A DNA stretch of 45,071 bases from Treponema sp. (GCA_017468745.1 JAFUHS010000130.1:1-45071), one strand, 5' to 3'. Numbered from the stretch's first letter, positions 19,901 through 26,213 are shown. The notes: a model not told the origin generated them from the sequence alone. Program-made: numbers and translations.

Positions 19901-20476
19901 CCTGCAGCAGGTTACTACGGTAGCTGGACAAATACATGGCAGACTGCTGTGGAAATTGATCCGGATGCAGCAGGTCAGTATGTAACAATGATAACTGATG
20001 CAACTGGTCGTGTTCACCTTGCATACTATGACTCAACAGGTTCTTACTTAAAGTACGCTCTCTTGACTCCAAGCGGAACAAGCGGAGCTGTCACAGGCTT
20101 TACCGTAACAAAGAAAGTTCTTGTAGACACACTCTTTACAAACGGTATGTTCAACAGTATTACTCTCAAAGATTTCTCAGAAGACGAAGATGGAAGTGAT
20201 GTTCGTCCTGTAATTACCAGCTACTCAATTTCTTATGGTGGTACAAAGTACGCGCTCCGTACTTCATGGCCGCTTACAACAGTAGAAAATATTGAAGCGG
20301 GAGCCACGGCAGATGATGGTTATACCGGAAAATGGGAAACCGTAGCAGTAGTCTCTGCAAATGCACCGAGCCAAGATAATACATACACAGAAACGAATGG
20401 CACTGGCTACACAGGTGATATTGTTGTAGGTTATACGGCCTCTAAGCTTGAACAAGCCGTGTTGCTAGGAGAGTAA
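7982..20476 (+). CDS. Giant Ig-repeat lipoprotein with switchable C-terminal domain
   Basis: This single uninterrupted frame encodes 4164 residues. GGAAGG (7968-7973) sits eight bases before ATG 7982; a GTG three codons upstream overlaps that site and is unlikely to be the start. The N-terminus is a lipoprotein signal (FLFSLIFLSCGEDSG), so the protein should be exported and lipidated at the cysteine. Residues up to about 3540 are bacterial Ig-like repeats with signatures such as DTEAPKLSISYP, DNTAPVFVITKP and DNSAPSIDVSSPANG. From residue about 3541 the sequence changes to a domain of beta-propeller-like appearance, with strands such as VMNVVYIAYYDELAGGLKIRYL and GRVHLAYYDSTGSYLKYALL. A perfect 47-bp inverted repeat spans codons about 3541-3556. 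Everything after it (about 608 residues) has a diverged homologue in reverse orientation at 20555-22384. Part of this tail (about 19100-19740) uses more A+T-rich codons than the rest. Likely role: surface adhesin or other host- or substrate-facing protein. Confidence 0.85.
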   Translation: MDAKKILSKSFISVIVCPLAFLFSLIFLSCGEDSGLGASVDTEAPKLSISYPPAAAAVRGTFVLAGTCSDDKVVDRVIVTTKNLDTGTSYGSASAEVKDSLTWSISLNKYDSADSAYINGWELPDGKYQFDVVAYDKSGRTSGVSSLQIEIDNTAPVFVITKPAALRENYLDRGSLSKYGSVFSVVGTIADDHSIKSMDVKVYDISSDTEVSTEPYSEEEISTTGGTSVTIARFIEESEDELARRYNEIYKLGDADSDGNKVYSCTITVSDSTKTYTEPGDEGVSGGNSTSVVYLYDDVYDEYMSTQNGAGLTANDFRSVLNGTATDKSLSGKGAYDKSLTEVKEALSAFAKDTAKSPNTRLTFSINPNADPTYSISSFGLPYEDDGDSISGSVNKAMGEQPLTIVASAGLDQVNVVPSSIKVWIKKISNQDNSVISKNTLMSEIESLVSAVKSMELTADETTDFSIVNGWKLMYDNSDDNSPTDTTVTVSTEIPGDNYIEAESYYSVVMTGHDKDGLDFSQKKLYGFKGNISAVAPSVAILTPKDGAYFANSNYDAESAKEVDYAKDSYFDADKLVFMGTALENNAGMTLKKIIATLKVTDDSSGNEIDTLSVEINGKSDYKWDSVSGFYCEYDVGAKANKWTFIPSQCEEYSKIRAESEGLMYTYTLTVKAYGAGSANLSSETSRSVKIDTKLPEVRISSISPTVSGSDYFGENHDYKDYTFLNGTITIQARISEQNLKEVSYDVWASEDLNEQLTKENSILSGLKTFLEELKEGGAEYSLDIDGSLGHKDSINETFPTEIITQYFIKLGKISGDQPIKARIVLDATDTVGNTGTYNSSDSNDGDDFFIYQETNRPRITLGNADPSVDSVEQVNINTNLFGITNNNKLAVTFQDDDSVKEYEIHIFSADGKTEVSSTRMTLTKETTSTSVNYQLPSAEGQYQLKIITRDYVSMSTDVSDENSGTDQESSTGYASVGPFFVAVDSGSPTLSLASPQNGAYVSRANSAAVSGTVSKHDVTLSGFVYAFGDEDKKPLTELKNISIAENAENDVYSWTAELPMPAKDKGDKFKLELTAEDKYQQTAVVTVTLGIDEAAPVVRLNNAEDDKESLLTNKLITELNSNYSLDKVSGGRRYLVSGVWSDEGTGTDKLYYEYADEVDEANEPVWSEVKEVSGIARSTAETSFNFYIPISEGKNFAFKVWAKDVAGNANEPVAGETMFTGLTADFALPALEKTSGDIPAYIKKDGSLVITGKFSDSYGFEENSALTVLAKMGESLVASGEKGYKLEKTLAEDKKSGTFTITLTANDENNGDWTFNVTAKDLAGRESASLVFGTKVDTLPPAWNEGLLVNKKLYSDSDSNWYNSPSLPFSGSLTEKGSGIKEILYSVIQAGSSAEPSYEDSIYTSKLADGTETFAQNLGEFIAATTSNKVCMKAVDYAGNESEPKIFSIFVDFESPSFVSTLSGTQVTNGTKDIEAGGSFDDDASGVKSVILEVSYTENNEKKFVEIEGTSSLVATINNEAKTWIYSIPGSALVADADYTVKATSEDMAGNKTSSTIFTIQKDATPPTFQSPTLSTSSVKYLVYKANASEENYYVNNKDGRFTISGVAMDNFGVEKVNLEIRGTKDGSIGEYSAEQESGVYAFSGIDLSAWTGTATAKLTVTDKAGNTNENPLILTLNFDSSVPKGIHALDEKEKDVYFRVGDNDNDDITSANSLWDNDLDKSVGGKYSAGTFGNANTVKVRGKFSDGDSGSGIKMIYYKVVSFSAEPEYSELKAMSESFLAHYKENTAEGYTGYFAPLATGKEETKRVFFTSDDGKISEKVISDGKIADKTDESGAKVYVLEASETDKVGNKYYANITTNYSSTLSGFAEGINYLILVAEDNVGNAALDTVIAGVVGADGSEATHYNASINVDTQIPTASSGQTESLYTNGSGELTLSGRVTDNAAGIRSLVITANGKEITVKDNPNGSLSLDAADTKESDGTKSRAWSATLKSSEVFKNAGDGLVSIYAVVTDNAGTGNSQSVSVGSVIVDTTPPTVTLSLPDDADSETEGTQINGTISLGGIISDANVLPETAITGIRYNTTSASLANDSEDWKDLSQVDGISLNKIGNSSFTVSGFDTTKLPDGKYYIQAVATDRAGNTGYSAGLTVIISQDSDRPKVNINNLTYDSNLGYLLKHGTDSQVTGRITDDDSTGTAVIKTLVISENSYDGNGGEAGNLATFNSSTGDFTFKPSDTTDGSKIFYIYIEDNAGKTFYSSYDAGSGATAETKYLKVPKILLNGVAQSESVSNSAFTYLSDSNNPVVFNGKGLPYSADKLLAKDSSNADFDVEKDNSNLNASFLLGGSERRYVKFNFTGSDASGIAGMILELTSSDGYSYGKYATASSITGAADLTGYVVTLGAGSFTPTEDSSVCSWTTDYIDVHSWTTGPVSVKITLYDRVGLATTSTFSFSVDNSAPSIDVSSPANGDEKTGDVTFAGSANDTGSAGTYNIQWIIPTKTEVKTASEKSSDSERLSYLKALAWNGGYSSLSESSSVTAWKFTFDGNYDKDTSDLSSYIFKAGNPKLEVYDSDTFARKVESGIYTLPLYFMATDSLGNYSIKEDFVVLHNPDGDRPVLQFSYPTTENYDPGKTFITLGGTINLTGSAEIPSNTTTVKNIYFQIASDEGKFSGNVLSATTTDDSYIAKNTYEFDIVSAYDVINAIKGTNYDTGTSFTADELKALGFSSKKDMDNWWGIAANGQASWRAPINSNGELNPSSDTNNIKVRVCGVNANGKMGAWTQGDNIISIHVDKNVPVLSEVVNQYENEITSDPNSSPSAKASQQYTADMYLKGQWYLVVDAIDESGIASVTVKNGDSTVSSYKTEISAVINDVEKSGYRVFVPIDKDVTSITYTVEATESGANPHSTKSTYSFKIDNAPPTLANVKDTNDKELSENSVNSVQNTNYVYTLKGDSVDEGSGVEHIVFYYMRKYGRTTMTSNSSANDVLFDPIAPETASYNPKIALSALTEVSIDDTDEVLYAFTADGSISASSGTNYDNFETASALDSHIREGGLVKIDGVLRKISAIDGSRKIVTFTPAATSASENTKAFFPIAQVIDASNTANSNSANPFTFDTGKDDGDLMVESFTKSGSKWTWDASIHSENMTDGPATLVIIAFDKAGNIASKKFSVMVSNNAPRIAKVFLATDLNHDNSYSENEFEAYNIGAATGNSTAGEDVYSLTTNAFNKYTLNAAGNWVKNDSTRGSFIIKNKLAILPEIVGGNGDIKLVFNNNDETTAADGKQSGSGDSLLDSSGTLTLSADLTGNSVLSGKKYWELSSVSIGGDTKTSDTTETKKMSFTFWDSTEETTIGTNSQYAFLRVNDFIVDQSDDIAPNVVVSPFFWNSASDNSLYENSSANGHIELEDDLTSTITELYGSDPKVSGKIVIRGTAYDETLLGGLTFSMTNFATDSVMASYKTGTGAGWTITNKTMESDGYKVKVEDVYMNQDGHKVNWEVAINTAAISDVAHLDAEFKVIATDQKAGGANSSENSAGTETGQTDATTHKGAYQMDVVPYVTDISSGDLESGTKKYLRRSASGAFVANVDDTTNASITVKGYNLTGGTVYLGDTAKTTVASGDALTVRKSLLTKSGSIKVINNGIETLNNINKDDAEYNKEASQFAPNHTDDRYIYMWDTTTTNYSGSEAVMKPVLNANGVKTGAMMWLYADNNQYLYADNTLLTYSWAGSVYGGNFAYNEVGIPSWIFLHNMNWASGRTTYQAYGSAQWGKKFARSVWAPNWNLTTGRQASRSTNARGQTQYTDYDETDTTAYGTARLGLGNLSFGGNTQGYSYSDSVMKRYENFKMLVSGDATDTLNMVAYFDKSESSRSIVFYRFHEGTDISQKNFALTYTKNVNTYTANSWADIGRYSEHNYSYVNGFTDGANVGLDTPAGREEITSGKADSTYFDMAYDSVMNVVYIAYYDELAGGLKIRYLNNPAAGYYGSWTNTWQTAVEIDPDAAGQYVTMITDATGRVHLAYYDSTGSYLKYALLTPSGTSGAVTGFTVTKKVLVDTLFTNGMFNSITLKDFSEDEDGSDVRPVITSYSISYGGTKYALRTSWPLTTVENIEAGATADDGYTGKWETVAVVSANAPSQDNTYTETNGTGYTGDIVVGYTASKLEQAVLLGE
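18603..18649 (+). repeat. Left arm of the 47-bp perfect inverted repeat
   Basis: Identical to the reverse complement of 22361-22407. The flanking bases differ at once (A at 18602 against G in the other arm; G at 18650 against A), so the identity has sharp ends. It encodes THKGAYQMDVVPYVT in the giant protein and contains the dyad ATAAG-GGGG-CTTAT (18610-18623). Confidence 0.97.
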
Positions 20477-20494
20477 TTGCTTGGCACTCACCGC

Positions 20495-20546
20495 AAAAGG
20501 GCTGAAATCGCTTAGCTTACGGGTCTCGACTCTGCGAAGCCCTTTT
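20495..20546. terminator. Bidirectional terminator between the two cassettes
   Basis: AAAAGGGCT (20495-20503) pairs with AGCCCTTTT (20538-20546), and an inner TCGC/GCGA (20508-20511 and 20534-20537) can extend the stem. A T-run follows on each strand. It lies between the two stop codons and close to the geometric centre (20505) of the predicted invertible segment, so it would serve whichever cassette is in the expressed position. Confidence 0.75.
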
Positions 20547-20554
20547 TCTCGCTT

Positions 20555-22384
20555 CTATTCGCTTAAATCTGCCTTTCTGGTGAGGTATTCGATTCCTTTT
20601 GAGCCTGACTGGTTATTTGAGTAACCTATTACAGGATTCTTGCTTGTTCTGCCGACACCAACATTAAAGCGGTTGGTGTCGCTGTCAACAATGCGGTTTG
20701 GAATAATTTCTACATTCCATGAACCTGTGAATTTCTCATCAGAATCTATACCGTCCGTAAGGGTTGCTATATCAGGAACTCCATTGTTTTCTACATACCA
20801 GGCAACTTTTGCGGTATTACCCAATCCCTTGTAACCGATATATGGAGTTGAACCTACTACATCAAGAGTCAGCTTATCACCTACAGTAAGATAAGAATCG
20901 ACTGTAACTGTTTTTCTTGTTTCAGGTGTTGAATATGTAGGAATGTAAACATATTTTACATCACCTGCAATATTATCCTGATAAGCAATATGAACATGCT
21001 TGTCATCATCTACAACTATACTGATATATGAGGCTTCACAATTTGAATCAAGAACTATCGGTGTAGACCAGTTTGTATTAGCATCATTTGTGGCATAAGT
21101 GTAATACATGTTTGTACCGGCATAATAAACAAGAATTCCCCTTGCTGCCGTAACATTGCCATTATTTGTTGTAACTGGAACACCAGCTGTCGCGGTATAA
21201 AGACCTACAGTTGAACCTGTTGCAAACTCCTGAGGGGCAGTTGTTGTACCAGCGTAATTTCCATTATTGCTAAATCGTCGATTATTGTTATTGTTCGTTG
21301 AGGTATAATTTGGCCATGTTCCGTTTACAGAAACCTGATTCAACTGATTTTTGTTAATATAAACTTTCGTATTTTCACTTGTTATGGCAGTAGCATTCGC
21401 TACAAGAGTATCTGAAGTACCGACCGTAAAATATCGGAATATAACTCTATCATCTATAGAATCATAAACAGAATAGAATACATGAGAAATATTATTATTA
21501 CCAACCAGCTTTATTGCAGGATATTGATATCTTCCTAATACTGCCGTGACTCCTTGTTTATATAAACCATCCATCCAGACATTATTATTCCGGAAGAAAT
21601 AAGTTGTTGAATTCCAATCTGTATCTGCAGGTTTATTAAAGAAGTTAGTCATAATTCCGCCTGAATCGCTTGCATATCCAGTTCCACCTTGAACAACATT
21701 TATGTCATACAAAGCTGCACGCTTGCCATCACTATTTAAAGCAAGGGAAGTATATGTAAACAAGTCCCAGTTCTCGTAGATTTTTGTTTCAGAACTTCCA
21801 TCCCAGAATTCAGCTAATCCATAACCTTCAACATTGTTTACATAAGCAAACTGAGGAGTATCATTATTCATAGCCATAGACGGATAGGTCGCACCGTTCG
21901 ATTTTGGAGCAGAATTATTTGTTCTTAGTGCAGTAAAATCCCAAATTGAGAACTTTCTGTCATTATTCAAAGAGGCATGAATAAGAGAACTTTCCTTATT
22001 ATATTCAGCTTCAGAATCTATATTGTTCAATGAAGGAATTCCATTTGTAAAGAATGTCAAATAACCATTACCAGCAGCAGACATAGTAACAAGCCATTTT
22101 CCGTCATCTGTTCCAGAGCCGGCTTCAACTTTAAGACCAGTTCCCTGCTTTGTCGTGCCAGACAAGGCTATTTTATTTTTTGACAATCGAACATCTGATT
22201 TTACAGTATTAGTATCCACGGCTTTATTGCTTGGAGCTAAATTAAATCCAGATACTTTTACTGTCTCGCCAGTTGTACCGGTCAGTTTAACAGGATAATC
22301 ACCAACTGCAGAACGCATGTAATCTTTTGAGAGGAATGTACTGATTGCCGTCTCGACATTCGTCACATACGGCACCACATCCAT
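20555..22384 (-). CDS. Silent alternative C-terminal cassette of the giant lipoprotein
   Basis: The 609-residue frame starts MDVVPYVTNVETAIS, has no signal peptide and begins inside the right arm of the inverted repeat. It is homologous to the expressed tail of the 4164-aa protein. Both contain a block of the form NGI-x-LNN-x(3-5)-AEYNKE-x-S, then DR-x(4)-WD, then propeller-like strands (here HVHIAYQDNIAGDVKYVYI) and a closing VIGYS/VVGYT element, but overall sequence identity looks low. I read it as a stored variant that becomes the C-terminus after inversion. The frame stays open upstream through the repeat to the end of the neighbouring gene. AAGGGGG eight bases before the ATG could also allow independent low-level translation, giving a cytoplasmic product of doubtful use. 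Confidence 0.75.
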   Translation of the reverse strand: MDVVPYVTNVETAISTFLSKDYMRSAVGDYPVKLTGTTGETVKVSGFNLAPSNKAVDTNTVKSDVRLSKNKIALSGTTKQGTGLKVEAGSGTDDGKWLVTMSAAGNGYLTFFTNGIPSLNNIDSEAEYNKESSLIHASLNNDRKFSIWDFTALRTNNSAPKSNGATYPSMAMNNDTPQFAYVNNVEGYGLAEFWDGSSETKIYENWDLFTYTSLALNSDGKRAALYDINVVQGGTGYASDSGGIMTNFFNKPADTDWNSTTYFFRNNNVWMDGLYKQGVTAVLGRYQYPAIKLVGNNNISHVFYSVYDSIDDRVIFRYFTVGTSDTLVANATAITSENTKVYINKNQLNQVSVNGTWPNYTSTNNNNNRRFSNNGNYAGTTTAPQEFATGSTVGLYTATAGVPVTTNNGNVTAARGILVYYAGTNMYYTYATNDANTNWSTPIVLDSNCEASYISIVVDDDKHVHIAYQDNIAGDVKYVYIPTYSTPETRKTVTVDSYLTVGDKLTLDVVGSTPYIGYKGLGNTAKVAWYVENNGVPDIATLTDGIDSDEKFTGSWNVEIIPNRIVDSDTNRFNVGVGRTSKNPVIGYSNNQSGSKGIEYLTRKADLSE

Positions 22385-22407
22385 CTGATAAGCCCCCTTA
22401 TGGGTAG
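22361..22407 (-). repeat. Right arm of the 47-bp perfect inverted repeat
   Basis: Exact reverse complement of 18603-18649. It ends three bases after the stop codon (22411-22413) of the adjacent solute-binding-like gene, so inversion would leave that gene intact. Confidence 0.97.
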
Positions 22408-22410
22408 CTT

Positions 22411-23667
22411 TTAGTTTCGGATGCGGGCGGAGATTTCTGAGGCCAGGGCGTTTTTCTGCTCTTTTGTCAGGTAAATTTCGTTTGACAGACCTGGCAACGG
22501 GGCCTCGGTTGCCGCTATCCAGTAGCGGGCATCATCGGCTTGCTTGTCGGGAGTCCGGCATTGGGCGAGAACCGGGGCGAGTCCTGTGGAGCGGCTTAAA
22601 CTTTCCTGACAGGCTGGAGACATGAGTTCTTTTAGAATCAGCGTGCTGTTTTTTGATTTTGAAAGAGGAATTGCGTAATATATGTTTCCTGTGAAGATTC
22701 TTGAATTCGGACTGTGTTCAGAAGGAAGATAAATCGAGGTGAAGCGTGAAATAGTATTTTGCCTTGCCGCTCTGTGTGACTCAAGTGTCATGAAAAGGAC
22801 GCTTGAAAAACGGCTGGATGCGAAAGCCTCAACATCGCTGTTCTGGAAGGAGAAAATTCCTGGATGAAGCAAGCCCTTCTGATACCAGTTCTTGAGCTGC
22901 TCTACTGTTGTTGCCAGTGGTGAATCAGGTTCGTCACAAAGTTTTATGGCCGTTCTCACAGGATTGAAGTTTTTTTCATTGTCTTTGAGGATTTTTACCG
23001 CCTGATTATATGATGAAACTCCATCGATTGATTCGGCAAAGGCCCCCATTATGTCGAGCATTAGGGCTGAATTTCCCCCGGCAAATATCATAGGGGCTTC
23101 CTTTCGCTTTTTTTGTTCGTTCATAAATCTTTCGACATCTTTCCATGTGTTAATCTGTTTTATGTCTGAATTTCGGAATTCATTGAGATCAATGTCGACT
23201 TCAAGATGGCTTGAAAGCAGGGGAAGAGCTTTTATGTTGTCCTCCTCTCTTTTTATGGCCGATTTCATTGATGATGTTAATCCCTGCGTAAGTTCCGCCT
23301 GAATTTTTGTTTTTGAAGAGACTTTTTCAAGGGCATCTTCCAAAGGACGGCCACCCAGAGTGAAGAGAAGCTGTGGCTTTTTGGCGATGGGGAGCTGAGA
23401 TTTTAAGGATTTTTCGGAATCATATGTTATGTATTTTAAGGTGATTTTTTTTTCTGAGGCGATTTTTTCCAGCGTTGAAGTTATTCCCTGTTTCTGCTGG
23501 TCAGGGATTTTATAGAATGCGACAGTGTAATGCTTTGAGGGCGATAAAATAAAAATGAGACCCGCTGTTACTAACAGGGCTAGGATGACGGCCGAACAAA
23601 AAAAGATTTTTTTTGCATTCGGGCTCAATGTTTTTTCAGATTCCGCTTTTTTTCTATTTTTTTTCAT
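22411..23667 (-). CDS. Membrane-anchored solute-binding-like protein
   Basis: The 418-aa protein has a short basic N-terminus, then one hydrophobic segment (IFFCSAVILALLVTAGLIFIL, about 22-42) that should anchor it in the inner membrane. The rest resembles family 1 extracellular solute-binding proteins, notably IPLSKSKNSTLILKELMSP followed by CQESLSRSTGLAPVL, the usual helix with SxxAQ..L....G..PV. No ABC permease gene is adjacent, so transport is not certain; a sensory or scaffold role is possible. Start 23667 (MKKNRKK) is chosen over the far upstream ATG at 23760 because a good promoter lies directly in front of it. The stop codon is three bases from the right inverted-repeat arm, so transcripts may run into the silent cassette. 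Confidence 0.7.
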   Translation of the reverse strand: MKKNRKKAESEKTLSPNAKKIFFCSAVILALLVTAGLIFILSPSKHYTVAFYKIPDQQKQGITSTLEKIASEKKITLKYITYDSEKSLKSQLPIAKKPQLLFTLGGRPLEDALEKVSSKTKIQAELTQGLTSSMKSAIKREEDNIKALPLLSSHLEVDIDLNEFRNSDIKQINTWKDVERFMNEQKKRKEAPMIFAGGNSALMLDIMGAFAESIDGVSSYNQAVKILKDNEKNFNPVRTAIKLCDEPDSPLATTVEQLKNWYQKGLLHPGIFSFQNSDVEAFASSRFSSVLFMTLESHRAARQNTISRFTSIYLPSEHSPNSRIFTGNIYYAIPLSKSKNSTLILKELMSPACQESLSRSTGLAPVLAQCRTPDKQADDARYWIAATEAPLPGLSNEIYLTKEQKNALASEISARIRN

Positions 23668-23673
23668 AAATCC

Positions 23674-23703
23674 ATTATATAAACAAAAAAACTGTGAATT
23701 CAA
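23674..23703 (-). promoter_or_regulatory. Promoter of the solute-binding-like gene, possibly leaderless
   Basis: On the minus strand TTGAAT (23703-23698) and a perfect TATAAT (23679-23674) are 18 bp apart. The ATG follows the -10 box after only six bases, so transcription should begin at or next to the start codon. Confidence 0.55.
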
Positions 23704-23750
23704 GTGCGGATTTTGTGAATTCGTGGGGGAAATTTTCCGATATTCTAGAT

Positions 23751-26213
23751 ATGCGCACACTATTGTCTATTTTTCTTGTTATTTCATTAACTTCTTGTAT
23801 TGCTACGGCTCAGACTGAGGATAATTCTATCTATAAATTGCCCGAAACTTCCTATGAGGGCGTTGATTCGTCATCCTCCGGCTTTGTTCTGGCCGGAAGC
23901 GAAAAGGGGCTTTATAAAATCAATGCGAACAAAATCGCTATTCCTCTATGGCAGGGCGGGAAAGTCTCTAAGATTATCAGAACAGAGGATAAAAATTCTT
24001 CAAAAGTCCGATGGTATTTTCTCACGACGGAAGGAATCATCTCTTCAGAAGATTTGTTTTCGTTTGAATTCAAGAATGAGGGACTCCCATTTCTCACTAT
24101 TAAACAGTATGACGGACAGAATACGACTTTCTTAAAGCAGCCGGCCCAGCTTAAGGATTTGGCAGTGCACCCGACGAATCCGAATATTCTCGTTACGGCT
24201 ACGAAAGATGATGTTTTCATTACCTATGATGGCGGAAACAAATGGAAGTCTCTCGGTTCAACATCAGCGACTACATCTGGAATCAAGGCCGTTGCTGTCT
24301 GTGATATGCGGCGTGTCGGAACAGGAAAAAATGCAGTTCAAAATGCCGATGGAAGCGTGACTCCGGCTGTTCCTCCTCAGAACGATTTGGTTGTCTTTAT
24401 GGCGCACACGATTTTCGGTTTCTCATACTGTAAGCCTGCGGAAGGAAAAATTGCATGGAAAGATTGTAACGGCGGTTTTGAGAATATGAGGACCCAGTCT
24501 TACCCGGATGAAATTGCCGATATTCTTCCTGTTGTTTTCTCTGACGAAAACGGCTTCCCTGTAACAGAAGTTTTTGTCTCTCAGAGTTATCTTCCCCGTA
24601 TTTACCGCTTTGACTGGACAAGGGAGAGGGGGGAAGTTTTATATGCGGGAGCCGAGCCGCTTGATACGATAGACGCGCTCTTCTGGGACGGAACAAAATT
24701 GCTTTATACAAGGCCTGGTCAAGTCTCTGCTTATAATCCTGCGACAAAGACAACTGACTATGTTCCGCCGGAATTCAATAAATGGAAGGATTGCTTTAAT
24801 GTTCTTGGAAAAGGAGACACTCTCTATTCGGCATGGATTCCTAATGCTGATGAAAAAAATCCCGGCCTCACTTTGGGCGAACTCTGGCTCCTGTATCCAG
24901 ATGATGTGAACAATAAGTATGCCGAAAAGGCTTTGGACAGAAAGGCAATTTATGTCTCTCCCCACAAACTGGTTGACAAAAAGGGAATTGAAAAATACAA
25001 GAAAATCATACTGGATAACAAACTTGACGCAATCGTTATCGATATGAAAGATGATTTCGGAGCGCTTCACTTTGAGCCTAACGATGACATCGTCAGGGAC
25101 AAGGGCTATATTTCCCGCTATAAGATTGACCTGCCGACTTTCGTTCCGATGATGAAAGAGAACGGCATCTATCTTATTGCCCGAATAGTTACTTTTAAAG
25201 ATGAGAATCTTGCCAAGTACGGAAAGAAGCAGTATGCGGTCTGGGATAAGTCACTGAACAAACCCTGGAAGGGAATTTCCGGCTATGAGAAAGTCAAGGA
25301 CGATGAAGGAAACGAGACTGGAGCTGTAAAAACGAATTATTACGATGAGGTCTGGGTTGATCCCTATTGCCCGGAGGTTTGGGAATATGTGGCTCACATT
25401 GCTCAGGATTTGATTTCCCAGGGCTTTGATGAAATTCAATTTGACTATATCCGCTTCCCTACAGACGGTAAAAATATGGCTAACGCTAATTTCCGCTGGA
25501 GAAGCGAAGGAATGGATAAAGAAAGCGCTCTGGTTTCATTCCTGCGATACGCCCGCGCAAACATTGACGCTCCCATTGGAATCGATATTTACGGGGCTAA
25601 TGGCTGGTACCGTTCAGGAACTCGAACCGGTCAGGATGTAGAGCTTCTTGCTGAATACATTGATGTTGTGTGTCCGATGTTCTATCCAAGTCATTTTGAG
25701 CAGACTTTCTTGAATTATGCCCCTGCGAGTGAACGCCCTTACCGCGTTTACTATTACGGAACTTACAGAAACACGGTCATCGGGCGGAACAAGCTTATTA
25801 TCCGTCCATGGGTGCAGGCCTTTTATCTTAATGTGAGCTATGACCGGGCATATTATAACGAGAACTATGTCCGGCAGGAAATTTTTGGCGTGCGGGACAG
25901 TGTGAACCGTGGATATATGTACTGGAATCAGTCAGGCCGTTATGATGATATTTCCCCTGATGTCGGGGAGGCAAAATACTTAGGACCATCCTATGAGGCT
26001 GATGCAAAATACCGTAAGCCCGCACTCTCCGGTGGCTCAAAAACAGAGTCTCTCTTGATGAATGACAATGAGACTCGTACGACAAGTTCAGGGGATACGA
26101 CGGCTTGGGATTCGATTCGCGAGCAGGAAGAAAGGGATTTTAAAAAAGAAAGGTCTGGCTTCCCGAAAATAGGAGACATAAAAAAACTCTGGCAGTCATA
26201 TTCTGAAAGTTAA
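23751..26213 (+). CDS. DUF4015 (putative glycoside hydrolase) protein with N-terminal propeller-like region
   Basis: The 820-aa protein begins with an export signal that may be a lipobox (LLSIFLVISLTSCIATA). Residues about 30-400 look like a beta-propeller, with sortilin/Ycf48-like phrases such as TYDGGNKWKSLGS. Residues about 420-730 match the DUF4015 TIM-barrel family: YVSPHKL, KLDAIVIDMKDDFGALHF, GIYLIARIVTFKD, WVDPYCPEVWEYV, GFDEIQFDYIRFPTDG, IGIDIYGANGWY. Such proteins are predicted to act on glycans, but I know of no proven substrate. The start codon has no clear ribosome binding site; the upstream codons to 23694 do not look like coding sequence. It is divergent from the solute-binding-like gene across 83 bp. 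Confidence 0.75.
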   Translation: MRTLLSIFLVISLTSCIATAQTEDNSIYKLPETSYEGVDSSSSGFVLAGSEKGLYKINANKIAIPLWQGGKVSKIIRTEDKNSSKVRWYFLTTEGIISSEDLFSFEFKNEGLPFLTIKQYDGQNTTFLKQPAQLKDLAVHPTNPNILVTATKDDVFITYDGGNKWKSLGSTSATTSGIKAVAVCDMRRVGTGKNAVQNADGSVTPAVPPQNDLVVFMAHTIFGFSYCKPAEGKIAWKDCNGGFENMRTQSYPDEIADILPVVFSDENGFPVTEVFVSQSYLPRIYRFDWTRERGEVLYAGAEPLDTIDALFWDGTKLLYTRPGQVSAYNPATKTTDYVPPEFNKWKDCFNVLGKGDTLYSAWIPNADEKNPGLTLGELWLLYPDDVNNKYAEKALDRKAIYVSPHKLVDKKGIEKYKKIILDNKLDAIVIDMKDDFGALHFEPNDDIVRDKGYISRYKIDLPTFVPMMKENGIYLIARIVTFKDENLAKYGKKQYAVWDKSLNKPWKGISGYEKVKDDEGNETGAVKTNYYDEVWVDPYCPEVWEYVAHIAQDLISQGFDEIQFDYIRFPTDGKNMANANFRWRSEGMDKESALVSFLRYARANIDAPIGIDIYGANGWYRSGTRTGQDVELLAEYIDVVCPMFYPSHFEQTFLNYAPASERPYRVYYYGTYRNTVIGRNKLIIRPWVQAFYLNVSYDRAYYNENYVRQEIFGVRDSVNRGYMYWNQSGRYDDISPDVGEAKYLGPSYEADAKYRKPALSGGSKTESLLMNDNETRTTSSGDTTAWDSIREQEERDFKKERSGFPKIGDIKKLWQSYSES

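Larger units (their letters stand above)
18603..22407. mobile_element. Predicted invertible DNA segment (C-terminal cassette switch)
   Basis: The segment is bounded by a perfect 47-bp inverted repeat. Inside are two convergent coding cassettes: the expressed tail of the giant lipoprotein on the plus strand (to 20476) and a silent alternative on the minus strand (20555-22384), with a shared terminator in the middle. Inversion joins the minus cassette to the lipoprotein gene in frame: codon ATG 18626 corresponds exactly to ATG 22384 within the repeat. The product would then be about 4157 residues. The arrangement is seen directly; actual inversion is inference. Confidence 0.8.
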
